Source: Chalara sp. BL73
Taxonomy: Eukaryota > Ascomycota > Leotiomycetes > Helotiales
DNA length: 64,000 nt
Direction of reading: 5' to 3'
Assembly (NCBI GenBank): GCA_918026815.1
Contig: CAKJVC010000010.1
Location: 2,234,501-2,298,500 of the forward strand
The notes beneath the pieces are model-generated. The model did not search any database and was not told where the DNA came from. It saw only the letters and a program-made list of their open reading frames with translations. Shown here in pieces: positions 44,158-52,996 of this stretch. Both the position numbers and the translations under genes were made by a program. Within the stretch, counting starts at the first letter, position 1. Every line of letters starts with the position of its first letter.

Positions 44158-44405
44158 TGTCACGGCCTTGGCCCTATCTTGCTTAGAGCCCCTTGGGGCC
44201 CGGCTTTTTAGGGCTCGGCCTCTGACACCACAGGGCTCGCTTACACCCGCCCCTGGCCAGCCTCCTGTATATAAAGTGCTGCTTTCCTTCCCTTCTTCTA
44301 TCTGTAGCTTGTTCTCTTCGTTACAACAATTGATAGCCGTTCATACCTTTGAGTCCTTCTTCCTGATCCACGGATCGAGATCCCTGTTCGCCTCGAGTTG
44401 TTACA
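44158..44405 (+). repeat. TGTCACGGCC-family solo-LTR-like element
   Basis: TGTCACGGCCTTGGCCC...GAGTTGTTACA with a TATATAAAG box at about 44268. It begins only 11 bases after the stop codon of the preceding gene, so its sequence probably forms that gene's 3' UTR or terminator. No target duplication. Confidence 0.8.
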
Positions 44406-44406
44406 A

Positions 44407-44775
44407 TGTGATATCACATCTCTATAAGTAGATAGATTCCTTCTCTTGAATCATGGTTTTCATAACCCTTCAGCAATTCATTGATTTGCCCCATACTCTC
44501 TGAAGGCTGCGTAACTGTGATTATATTTGTACTCAATTCAACAGTTTACGGCCCGTAAACCCTTCCTTGCACGTCCTCCCCGAACGCGGTATCGAAAAGT
44601 CGAATATGGGATATCGTACGGGTTCGCGGCTTCACGCAAACCTGTTCAAAATAGAGAAGAAGTAGTCACGTGGCCTTCAGACAGTATAGGGCAAACAAGT
44701 GTCAATTGCTGACGGTTGTGGAACCTAAACTACAGGAGAGAATCCCTCTACTTATAGAGGTGTGATACTCACATG
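44407..44775. repeat. Inverted-repeat element, about 370 bases
   Basis: The left end contains ACATCTCTATAAGTAGATAGATTCC. The right end carries the inverted counterpart GGGAAT-type CTCTACTTATAGAGGTGTGAT (44750-44772), with roughly 35 paired bases. No coding potential is visible between; a MITE-like element is the simplest reading. The adjacent LTR may have entered its left end. Confidence 0.5.
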
Positions 44776-45262
44776 TCATCACACTGATGCCTACTGGTGC
44801 CTACAATAGACTAGGTATGGTCCTTAGACCTAACCTGTTCAACACAAATGCATAACGAGGCAAGGACCACAGAAGTTAGAATTGTGGGCGCTTTGTTGAC
44901 GGGTTGTTTTTTTTTCTTTTCTCTTTGCTTACTATACAATGATACCAGGAATACCAATAAACGCGCGACTTATTGTATATTACACCAATTCTTTCGATAA
45001 AGGCGTTGCGCCTCTATGTCTGCTTTCGACGGCAGCCTCTCCATTTTCTTTTGTGGTATTCCACCCATGCATCTGATCCCCCAACCTTCCTCGCTTTAAA
45101 CGCCGCTTCCCTTGACCGTACCGTGCTTCCGCGTTGGGACTCGCTGATAGAATGACGAGGCCCTCGCCAGATATTCACATTGGTGGACACAGAACCTAAG
45201 CTGCTGCTTCTCCACCTGCGGGGGGAGCCTGTCTTTTGCTCCTTAACGCTTGCGCCGATATA
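44776..45262. other. No supportable gene
   Basis: A minus-strand 104-codon frame at 45014-45328 runs into the transposon terminus and is not credible. Confidence 0.4.
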
Positions 45263-47084
45263 AGTCCGTGCACCCCCATTCCGAACACCCCCCCATTCCG
45301 AACACCTAAATAAGCGAGTACCAACCAAACGAAAACAAGTATAATTAAATAACTACTGAACTAAAATACAATCCAAAGTAGAATCAGATTCATTAGCCTC
45401 TTCTTCATCTTCCTTTTCAAGCTCAGCTTCTTCTGCAGCTATTTGTGTCTTTTTGATCTTATCAATGTCCGCAAACTTGGAATTTGGACTAGTCTTGACT
45501 TTCATTCGTTTTCTTGGTCTGGCCTTTTCTAATTGAACTTCTAAAGACTGTATTTTGTAGCTATGATCTGCTAGAACACTTTCTTGCTTTTCAAACCCTT
45601 TTATAATTTTTCTAAACAAGAGTCTTTGTGTTGAAAAGCTGTTGTCTTGAAGTATTTGGAACTTAGCTACTTGAGCTTTAATATCGATCGATTTTTGAGG
45701 AGTAGTAAAGATTACTTGTTGAGAATCGATATGCGAGCTATTATTGAAGCTTTCTGTAGCTTGTTGAGTGTCCTTTTTTGAATTGCTATTCTCTAGGAGC
45801 AAAGGGCTCAAAAGAGGTTTAGCCATCGATTTTGGCCATAAACCAGTTGCTTTCCACCCAGCTTTGATTATTTTGGCCGATAAAGCTTCCGTTCTAGCTA
45901 TCTGATAGCAAGCAAGAAAATTTTGCTTTCCAATTGGGCTAGAATCGGTCAAAAGGCTCAAATGACTAACTGCCGTACGATAGTGACTTTTGAGTGATGA
46001 AAAGACTGACAAATCCAAAGGTTGTAAGACATGTGATGTATGTGAAGGCAAAAAAAGCAAATAAATGTTGTTTTGATAGCAAAGGTACATAAAATCAGTA
46101 GTTTCATGACTGCTATGGCCGTCCAAAATAAGTAGCCTAGGCTCGAGAGTGTAAGTTTGAGGAAGAAACACTTTTTCTAGCCATTCTATTGCTGTAAAGT
46201 CCGAAGTCCAGGCATTATCAGTAGCTGTAAATTTCCACTCTTTATAAAGACTTAGATCTTGTGGAAACCATTGTTGTTGGACTGATTTTCCTTTGAAAAT
46301 TACAAATGGAGAAAGAGCTTTGCCAGTGGCTGAAATACATTCGATAAATGAAGTCCATGCACGAGAACCAGGCTGTTTTTTTTAAATAGAACGTCTTTCA
46401 GAACTTCCTACTACTAGGCCATTTGCTCTATAGCCTTCCATAATTCCTGATTCGTCCATATTGTATCGATTTTCGGGTTTGATAGCGGCAATAGCAGGAA
46501 TAGCTAGTCGTTGAAACCAAGGCTTAATTATAGCAGTTGTAGCATTATTAACTCTTGTAGAATCAATATTTCGAGCTCTTTTGGTTCGTAAAATAGGATT
46601 ACGTCGTAAAAAGCTTTCTATCCAACGTTTCCCTAGCTTTTTATGGTCGTTTTTAATTGCTAAAAGTCGACTAGCAAATTCTCGGATTTGGCCATGAGTC
46701 AAAGGAACACCTAGTGCTTCTTGGGCCAAAACCCAAGTAGCTAAGTGATTTTCTTGCACTTTTGATAGCCTCTGTTGACTTTCAGCTGCGAAAGTATAGT
46801 TCTCACTACCATGGTTGCGGTTCTGGAGTGTGCTTAATGGAATCCCCCATTCTCGACTAGCTAGTCGTAAAGACTTCCCATTTCTGACGTCATTAAGAGC
46901 CGCAAGCAAATCTTGTTCGGTGTATCGATGCATAATTACTTGAAGATAAAGAGATTCAAATTTGGAATTATATAAACTAGAATTGGTTTAATAAGTGATT
47001 TTCTTATTGAACTGGCGGTCTAGAAATTCGCTTATTTTAGGTGTTCGGAATGGGGGGGTGTTCGGAATGGGGGTGCACGGACTT
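45263..47084 (-). mobile_element. Nearly complete pogo/Fot1-type DNA transposon, 1822 bp
   Basis: Terminal inverted repeats of about 58 bases begin AGTCCGTGCACCCCCATTCC on both ends, and each contains CCCATTCCGAACACC twice. TA dinucleotides flank the element (45261-45262 and 47085-47086), the target-site duplication of the Tc1/mariner superfamily. It encodes one transposase on the minus strand. A decayed relative lies at 3289-4150. Confidence 0.9.
45353..46933 (-). pseudogene. pogo-type transposase with one in-frame stop
   Basis: ATG at 46933 (MHRYTEQDLLAALNDVRNG) opens a psq-type helix-turn-helix (residues 1-60), followed by a CENP-B-like DNA-binding region (about 65-130, LGKRWIESFLRRNP). 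The DDE_1 catalytic core follows: NMDESG (D160), LILDGHSSH (D271) and LQPLDLSVF (D307), a DDD arrangement with 35 residues between the last two. A TAA at 46384-46382 (codon 184, between ERRSI and KKQPGS) is the only interruption in 527 codons. The C-terminus is Glu-rich. Such an element could be mobilised only by a transposase supplied in trans. Confidence 0.85.
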
Positions 47085-47282
47085 ACCAAGCCTTCGAGGA
47101 CCAGAGATTCCCACCAAAGAAGTCCTATTATAACTCGGCAGAGGTAGGTATTCGTCGGTCTCGGAGCAAAACGGTAGGTCGGATGTCGTAGGCAAACATG
47201 GAAAACAACTCACTGCAGGTCACATTGTTAGTCTTGTCGTACACGACAGAGGTATTGGTAAAGGACTTGCCAGGAAATATTG

Positions 47283-48134
47283 TCATGATTGGGATTTGGC
47301 ATCTCGTGGTTTCGTATTTGTGCCAGTCCCTCTTGAGCAGTTCCTTCTATTTCCTGGAAGCTTGTTGCTAGAATTCTTGGAGACCTTGCTATCGTGGGAA
47401 GTCCGTTTGCGAAGTCTTGACGAAACAGGGTCATCGCCCGGGGAAGAATTTGGCTTTTCGTGAATAAGTTTCGTCGTCTTCCGATGTTTGATTTGTGGTT
47501 GCCGTAGTTCATGAAGTCTCCAGATTTCAGAGTCGTACAAACCAGCCTCGAACTTTCAATAATCTGTATTGAGATTTAAACAGCGGATCTCTTCGAGCTC
47601 CACTGTAGTAATACCGTTATTAAGTAGGCGTTGGCGATTCAATTCGCAGAGGTTCTTCCAGTGCGTTGTCTCATCAATGACATCTTCCCGATTGTATTCG
47701 GGGGTTGTCTGTTTCGAGTCTATGGTTCAGGTTGGCGATGGCTTCGACTCAAGCACCTTGACGAACTCGGTTTGATTTCGCAGATCGGTGTCAAGCAGAT
47801 TTAGACGTGAACGCATGGTGTAAGCGATAAAAGGGCAAAATTTTCTAATAATTGAGGTTGTCGATGCCTCAATTTTGGCTCGATGTGAATGATCCATCCA
47901 ATTCGTCCTTTCCCGAGTGATCGACGAATTCAGCGAAGGGGGAAGAAGATCTCCGGCTCTGGCACTTGGCGAATACGTCCTGACGAACAGACCACGATTG
48001 AAGCGGGAAGTAGTTCTATTACGATTGAAGTTCCATGTCGCGGAGTCTACCAGAGCGAATATAATAACAACCTGTAAGCATACTATTGAGAGGTCCAAGA
48101 AGCCGTCCCTCAGGTCCGCCGCCTCCGATTCCAT
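47283..48134 (-). pseudogene. Unrecognised 283-codon gene inactivated by two TGA codons
   Basis: ATG at 48134 (MESEAADLRDGFLDLS). The same frame runs to a stop at 47283 with TGA only at 47729-47727 (after SKPSPT) and 47558-47556 (after LNTDY). Between them, DVIDETTHWKNLCELNRQR and GITTVELEEIRCL look like ordinary protein. Both stops could be former TGG codons. The C-terminus is basic and Ser-rich. No domain recognised. It is divergent from the kinase relic that starts 7 bases away, so they may have shared a promoter. Confidence 0.45.
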
Positions 48135-48140
48135 GGCTCC

Positions 48141-48620
48141 TTGATAGAAACTCCATTAGTCGCCAGAGGCGAACAGGCTCGGAGTCAGTATGTCTTGCAG
48201 GAAGAGATTAGGAAGGGGGCATATGCGACAGACTTCAAAGCTTTCGATCCTTCGACGAACCGAGTTCATGCGGCCAAAAAGGTCTCGTACGAATACTCAC
48301 CTGCCGAGATTAATATACTGCGAAGAGTATCTCACCGTAAGTCTATCCAAACTTGCTCTCTAGCGAGCAACTGACGACCGCATTCTAGGATCATATTGTG
48401 GCTTTTGTAGATATCCGAGATGGGCCAGATTCAATACTCGTGTTGGAATATATGGCCGGTGGCAACTTCATGCAGCCTGCATCACCAGCTGAAGACGAGG
48501 TCACAATCACCCTCAATCAGCAGCTGCTCGCAGTCAGCTACCTACACTGGCATGGGCATCACACATCGAGACATCAACCACAAAAGCGGGGCTACAGTTG
48601 GGCCAGTCTAGAAAATTCCT
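48141..48620 (+). pseudogene. Protein kinase N-lobe and catalytic-loop relic
   Basis: Frame 1 gives EEIRKGAYATDFKAFDPSTN...AAKKVSYEYSPAEINILRRVSH, a glycine loop and Lys-containing strand of a protein kinase. After an intron-like gap (GTAAGTC at 48337, TTCTAG at 48388), the next frame gives HIVAFVDIRDGPDSILVLEYMAGGN and LLAVSYLHWHG. One base later another frame continues ITHRDINHKSG, the catalytic HRD motif. The extra G in GGG at about 48555 explains that shift. Sequence after 48620 is foreign, and an LTR fragment follows. Confidence 0.65.
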
Positions 48621-48739
48621 TGGCAAAAATTCCTTGGCCCAGGCCAGAAATCGTAGCTTTGAAAGCTCAGCCAGGCTAGAAATCTCTCCCCAGCATATGC
48701 CAAGCGCTTCGCGCTTTTTATTGCGACGCGTACAATATA

Positions 48740-48856
48740 CCTTCTTCCGTCTGTAGCTCGTTCTCTTCGTTATAACAATTGATAGTTGTTCACACCTTTG
48801 AGTCCTTCTTCCTGAGATTTACGGATCGAGATCCTTGTTCGACTTGAGTTGTTACA
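48740..48856 (+). repeat. 3' half of a TGTCACGGCC-family LTR
   Basis: CCTTCTTCCGTCTGTAGC...GAGTTGTTACA matches the right half of the family. The left half is missing, and the kinase relic ends just upstream. Confidence 0.7.
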
Positions 48857-49041
48857 GAAGGCGAATTGAGCGTCACTAAATTTTTTAGTCAACTATTTTG
48901 GGCAGGGTCCGGAAACGGACCCTTGTGGCTGTGCACCCCGCCCAATTGTGCTCCAAGGTACCACTTCCCCACATCCACTCTTCCAATTCTTCTATCCTAA
49001 CTTACTCTGTATTTCTCCAATCTTACTCGAGTGAACGCTTT

Positions 49042-49165
49042 CGTGTCAGCGATCGCGCCGCAACAGAATGCAGCACAGCATATGTTGATCAGGACCTTGC
49101 TACAAGAAGGTTAGAGAATAAGCTAATAACCACAGCAGCCTGGTGCAGCTTGTGCCTACTCTAAG
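49042..49165 (+). pseudogene. Broken leader module upstream of the ankyrin gene
   Basis: Translation gives SAIAPQQNAAQHMLIRTLLQEG. After a one-base deletion relative to 63850-63990, another frame continues LENKLITTAAWCSL and then stops. The same module (QHILIETLLKEGLETKLI) is intact at the window's right end, so it is probably the original N-terminus of this gene class. Confidence 0.5.
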
Positions 49166-49228
49166 AACAAACCGCGTCGGCCGTCGTAGCTATATTACAT
49201 TGCTTTAGCTCGGCTTCGCGAGACACAA

Positions 49229-50404
49229 ATGGCTAATCTTAGCCTCCCCCTGCCCGAGAAAGAAGGTAATATCAAGGCGGCTGATAGCGACGGATGGACA
49301 GCACTCCACCGTGCTTCAGAAAAAGGGCACTTCGAGGCTGTTACCTTGCTGCTCGAGAAAGGAGCTGATGTGAAGGCGGCTGATAGCAACGGATGGACGG
49401 CACTCCACCGGGCTTCAGAACGTGGGCACCTCGAGGTCGTTACTCTGCTGCTCGAGAAAGGGGCCGATATCAAGGCGGCTGGTAGCAACGGAAGGACGGC
49501 ACTCCACCAGGCCTCAGAAAACGGGCACTTCGAGATTGTTACGCTGCTACTCGAGAAAGGGGCCGATATCAAGGCGGCTGGTAGCAACGGAAGGACGGCA
49601 CTCCACCAGGCCTCAGAAAGTGGGCACCCCGAGATTGTTACGCTGCTGCTCGAGAAAGGGGCCGATATCAATGCGGCTGGTATCAGCAGCAGGACAGCAC
49701 TTCACCTGGCCTCAAAAAACGGGCACTTCGAGGTCGTTACGCTGCTGCTCGAGAAAGGGGCGGATGTCAAGGCGGCTGATTGGAACGGATGGACGGCATT
49801 CCAGTTGGCTTCATGGAGGCGGCACCTCGAGGTTGTTACGCTGCTGCTCGAGAAAGGGGCCGATATCAACACGACTGTTAACACCGGATGGACAGCACTC
49901 CACCAAGCCTCATGGTGCGGGCACCTCGAGGTCGTTACGCTGCTGCTCGAGAGAAGGGCCGATATCAATGCGGCTGGTAGCAACGGATGGACGGCGCTCC
50001 ACCAGGCTTCACATAGCGGGCACCTCGAGGTCGTTATGCTGCTACTCGAGAAAGGGGCCGATATCAAGGCGGCTAATAGCGACGGAAGGACGGCACTCCA
50101 CCTGGCCTCAGAAAACGGGCACCTCGAGGTCGTTACGCTGCTGCTCGAGAAAGGGGCTGATGTGGAAGCGAGGGATACAAAATATGGCCAGACGCCGCTA
50201 TTATGGGCTGCTGCGAGCGGGCACGAGGCCGTCGTTATACTACTGCTCAGTAATAGTGCAGATATTGACTCAGAGAATAGTGATGGCTGGACCGCATTAG
50301 AATTAGCATCGCTTTATGAACATGGAAAGGTAGAACGGCTCTTAAGAATGAATGGGGCACTTGAACAAGAAGACTTTTATGGGTTTCAAAAACTGTTCTT
50401 GTAG
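49229..50404 (+). CDS. Ankyrin-repeat protein, 11 repeats (391 aa)
   Basis: ATG at 49229 to TAG at 50402. Almost the whole protein is 11 ankyrin repeats of 33 residues (GWTALHRASEKGHFEVVTLLLEKGAD), encoded by 99-base DNA repeats that differ by only a few bases. The tenth repeat (YGQTPLLWAAASGHEAVV) and the tail (EDFYGFQKLF) resemble the last part of the NLR at 12481-16244. No enzymatic or NACHT domain is present in this frame. A disabled leader lies at 49042-49165. It is either a free-standing ankyrin adaptor or the surviving C-terminal sensor of a broken larger gene. Confidence 0.75.
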   Translation: MANLSLPLPEKEGNIKAADSDGWTALHRASEKGHFEAVTLLLEKGADVKAADSNGWTALHRASERGHLEVVTLLLEKGADIKAAGSNGRTALHQASENGHFEIVTLLLEKGADIKAAGSNGRTALHQASESGHPEIVTLLLEKGADINAAGISSRTALHLASKNGHFEVVTLLLEKGADVKAADWNGWTAFQLASWRRHLEVVTLLLEKGADINTTVNTGWTALHQASWCGHLEVVTLLLERRADINAAGSNGWTALHQASHSGHLEVVMLLLEKGADIKAANSDGRTALHLASENGHLEVVTLLLEKGADVEARDTKYGQTPLLWAAASGHEAVVILLLSNSADIDSENSDGWTALELASLYEHGKVERLLRMNGALEQEDFYGFQKLFL

Positions 50405-50743
50405 TACAGCCTTTTATTTGAATTATATTATTTTTTATAAGTTTGATAAAGAGGGGCTCGGGGAGGAGTTGCTTATATATAATACGGGATTGCCAAATTA
50501 TTATTACAAAGCAATGGGTAGATTATTCAGCCTGGGATATTCTGGCAGTTTCGCGTGTCTCCTAAACCTGTCGCTCAGCGGGTCTACAAGTAGTTATTTT
50601 CTAGATGTAACGACACAAGGAGTCATGTGCTAGAATAGAGGCATGTGGGAGTGCGACTCCTCATAGGCCTACTACGAAGGATACAAAAATATGAGGAGCA
50701 ATTGTAGAGAGTAGGAGCAGGCCTTTATCTAGGCGACTCCGGC
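50405..50743. other. Intergenic
   Basis: 3' flank of the ankyrin gene; no gene seen. A 17-base scrap of LTR start (TGTCACGGCCCTGGCCC) follows at 50744-50760. Confidence 0.4.
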
Positions 50744-50760
50744 TGTCACGGCCCTGGCCC

Positions 50761-51044
50761 TGTAACAACTCAAGCTGAATAGGGATCTCGATCCGTGGAT
50801 CTAGATAGAAGGACTCAGAGGTGTAAACAACTATCAATTGTTATAACTAAGAGAACAAGCTACGGACAGAAGAAGGGAAGGAAAGCTCTATATACAGGAA
50901 CTGGCCGGAGGCCAGGATAGGCGAGCTTTGCGGTGTCCGGTGCTGAGCTCCGCCTGAGCCCTGGGTTGTCCGGTGCTGTGCTCTGTCCGAGCTCTGGGGC
51001 ACCCAGTGGTGAGCTCCGCCCCAGAGAAGGCCAGGGCCGTGACA
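50761..51044 (-). repeat. TGTCACGGCC-family solo-LTR-like element, inverted
   Basis: Reads TGTAACAACTCAAGC...GGCCGTGACA on the plus strand, the exact reverse of the family. It interrupts the gypsy relic after CTQAFD. No target duplication; the LTR scrap on its left suggests a complex or nested insertion. Confidence 0.8.
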
Positions 51045-52052
51045 GTCGAACGCTTGAGTGCATTTGCCGTCGAAAACAAACTCGTGGTTAGCTCGAGTTA
51101 GCTGAGTTAGCGGAGCTGCAATTTGGCTGTAATTCTGTAACAGCCAGAGCCGGTTAGAGACGGATATCATAACAGTTTATGAGCTGAAGGGCTGCAAGCG
51201 GCATGCTCCGCCCATGAGCAGCCACAGGCGTACAGCTACAACAGGCATACAGCTACAGCAGCTACAGGCTGACAGCTACAGCACAGCTGCAAAGATATAA
51301 GGAACAGCTAGAGCTTTCAGGAGGAAAGCAAGCTTGAGTTTCTCTGCTAGACGGACAAGCATACTTTTGATATCAATACATCACTATTCTACTGCAGTCA
51401 CGTGTCTTACCTGTTATATTGCAATCCCTCCTGTTGCCCTCTATTTGTTACAAATTCCGAATAAACTTTTTATAAAAATTGCAAAATCCTAGAAAAAATT
51501 GAACTTTTTTGACTGTTTTAAGAAGTTCCCAGTTTTTGATTACTTGTATTTTGTCTGGATCTACTTGAATGCCGTCGGTCGAAATAATAAATCCTAAGTA
51601 TTTTGTTCGTTTTACACTAAATTCACACTTTTTGATATCGGCTTGTAAGCCTGCAGCTTGCAATCGGTCGATTACTTGCTTCACGTGTGCTTCGTGTTGT
51701 AGCTCGTTTTCAGAATAAATCAAAATGTCATTAAAGTATGCCGTGCAAACTACATCTAGCAAATCTCGGAGAGTGTCGTTAATATAGCTTTGAAACGTTG
51801 CCGGCTAGTTAGTAAAGCCAAAAAGCAAAACTTTGTACTGAAACAAACTATAGCGAACACGGAATGCTGTAAATTCTTCAGATTCAGGAGAAATCCGGAT
51901 CCGATAGAAAGCCTGGCGGATATCTAGTTTTGTGAAAACTTTAGCTTTGCCTAGCTTAGCTAGCGTTTCGTTAATCAATAGCAAAGGGTACCGGTTCTTT
52001 TGGTCAACGAATTCAGTTTCCGGTAGTCGACACAAAAACGAAGTAAACCGTC
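51045..52052 (-). pseudogene. Ty3/gypsy reverse-transcriptase relic
   Basis: Minus-strand blocks in order: GLLRFCVDYRKLNSLT, KNRYPLLLINETLAKLGKAK, KLDIRQAFYRIRI, AYFNDILIYS (normally YLDD, so the first catalytic Asp appears as Asn), KCEFSVKRTKYLGFIIS, FCNFYKKFIRN. After the solo LTR at 51136-51452 it continues NYSQIAAPLTQLTRANHEF. Upstream (protease) and downstream (RNase H, integrase) parts are absent. Confidence 0.85.
51136..51452 (+). mobile_element. Solo LTR inside the gypsy relic, target duplication AATTC
   Basis: TGTAACAGCCAGAGCCGG...CTATTTGTTACA with AATTC at 51131-51135 and 51453-51457. Removing it rejoins FYKKFIRN with NYSQIAAPL in the reverse-transcriptase relic. It has a short internal CAGCTACAACAGGCATA minisatellite. 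Confidence 0.9.
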
Positions 52053-52646
52053 TGTAACAAATAGAGGGCAGCAGGAGGGATTGCAATATAACAGGTAAGA
52101 ACACGTGACGGCAATGTAATAGAAATAGTGATGTATTGATATCAAAAGTATGCTTGTCAGTCTAGCAGAGAAACTCAAGCTTGCCTTCCCCCTGAAAGCT
52201 CTAGCTGTTCTTTATATACTTCCAGCTGTGCTGTAGCTGTCAGCCTGTAGCTGTTGTAGCTGTATGCCTGCTGTAACTGTATGCCTGTGGCTGCTGTCAC
52301 GATCCCAATACAGGCGCCAGTGATAGCTGTTTGTAAGGTCTCAATACGAGGATTCTAAACTAGAGAGAAAAGGTGTAACTACTGCTGGAACTGCCCTCAT
52401 ATAACCATGGCCAGTTCCAGGGTCCTAGCTAGGCGAACCAATGAGCGTTCGCAGCTGTGGCGCGACATGGCCAAGCGCACGTGATCTCTAGGACTGTGAC
52501 AGCTGCTGTAGCTGAGCCTGTAGCTGTTGCTGTATGCCTGTGGCTGCTGTAGCGGTATGCTTGTGGTTGCTGTAGCTGTATGCCTGTGGCTGTTGTGAGC
52601 CTGTGGCTGCTGTAGCTGAAAGCCTGTGAGAGCCTGAGCTATTACA
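52053..52646 (-). repeat. Gypsy-type LTR, inverted, with a nested solo LTR
   Basis: Reads TGTAACAAATAGAGGGC...GAGCTATTACA on the plus strand, the reverse of the 51136 family. The minisatellite (GCTGTAGCTGTATGCCTGTG) is long here, and 52295-52501 is inserted in it. The left end cuts the gypsy relic in the DGLLRF segment. Confidence 0.8.
52295..52501 (+). mobile_element. Solo LTR, TGTCACGATCCC family, target duplication GCTGC
   Basis: The 207-base element runs TGTCACGATCCCAATACAGG...GGACTGTGACA and is flanked by GCTGC at 52290-52294 and 52502-52506. Nearly identical to 3522-3736. As the innermost insertion it is the youngest event in this stack. Confidence 0.9.
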
Positions 52647-52648
52647 GT

Positions 52649-52822
52649 TGTCACGGCACGAGCTGTGGATCTACAGATATAGAGGGCAGCTGTGGTACTA
52701 TACGAGAATCTATAGCTAAGGAAGGAAGAGGGAGCTCGAGGAGAGCAGGCTATATATACACGAGGAGCTCGGGGAGCTCGCCTAATATGAGTCACGTGTG
52801 CTTGGGAGCACGCGACGTGACA
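52649..52822 (+). repeat. 174-base TGTCACGGCACG...GTGACA element
   Basis: Starts TGTCACGGCACGAGC, ends GCGACGTGACA and contains a CTATATATACA box. It lies 175 bases upstream of the start of the PNP-NLR frame and may have replaced its promoter or first codons. No target duplication seen. Confidence 0.6.
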
Positions 52823-52996
52823 CCTGTAAGAGATTTTCCTGTTCCTTGGCCTATTACATAAGCCAATTCCTGACAGCGTTCTTCTAGAAGTTTCCACTTC
52901 TCCTGCGACCGAACAAAACCCTACCAAACCCAAATTGCCGTCATTCCCCACAAAATCCTTAGACCGCCGAAGAAGCGTACAAACAAGCAAGAGATC

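Noticed and set aside
44158..44405. Target duplication for this LTR
   Set aside because: Flanks GTGTAC and ATGTG do not match; the element is assigned by family similarity only.
49270..50160. Regularly spaced near-identical repeats that could suggest a CRISPR array
   Set aside because: The whole unit is conserved and encodes ankyrin repeats; there are no unique spacers, and the gene content is eukaryotic.
49195..50300. Additional long frames overlapping the ankyrin gene in both directions
   Set aside because: Shadows created by the 99-base repeat; codon pattern and ankyrin motif support only 49229-50404.
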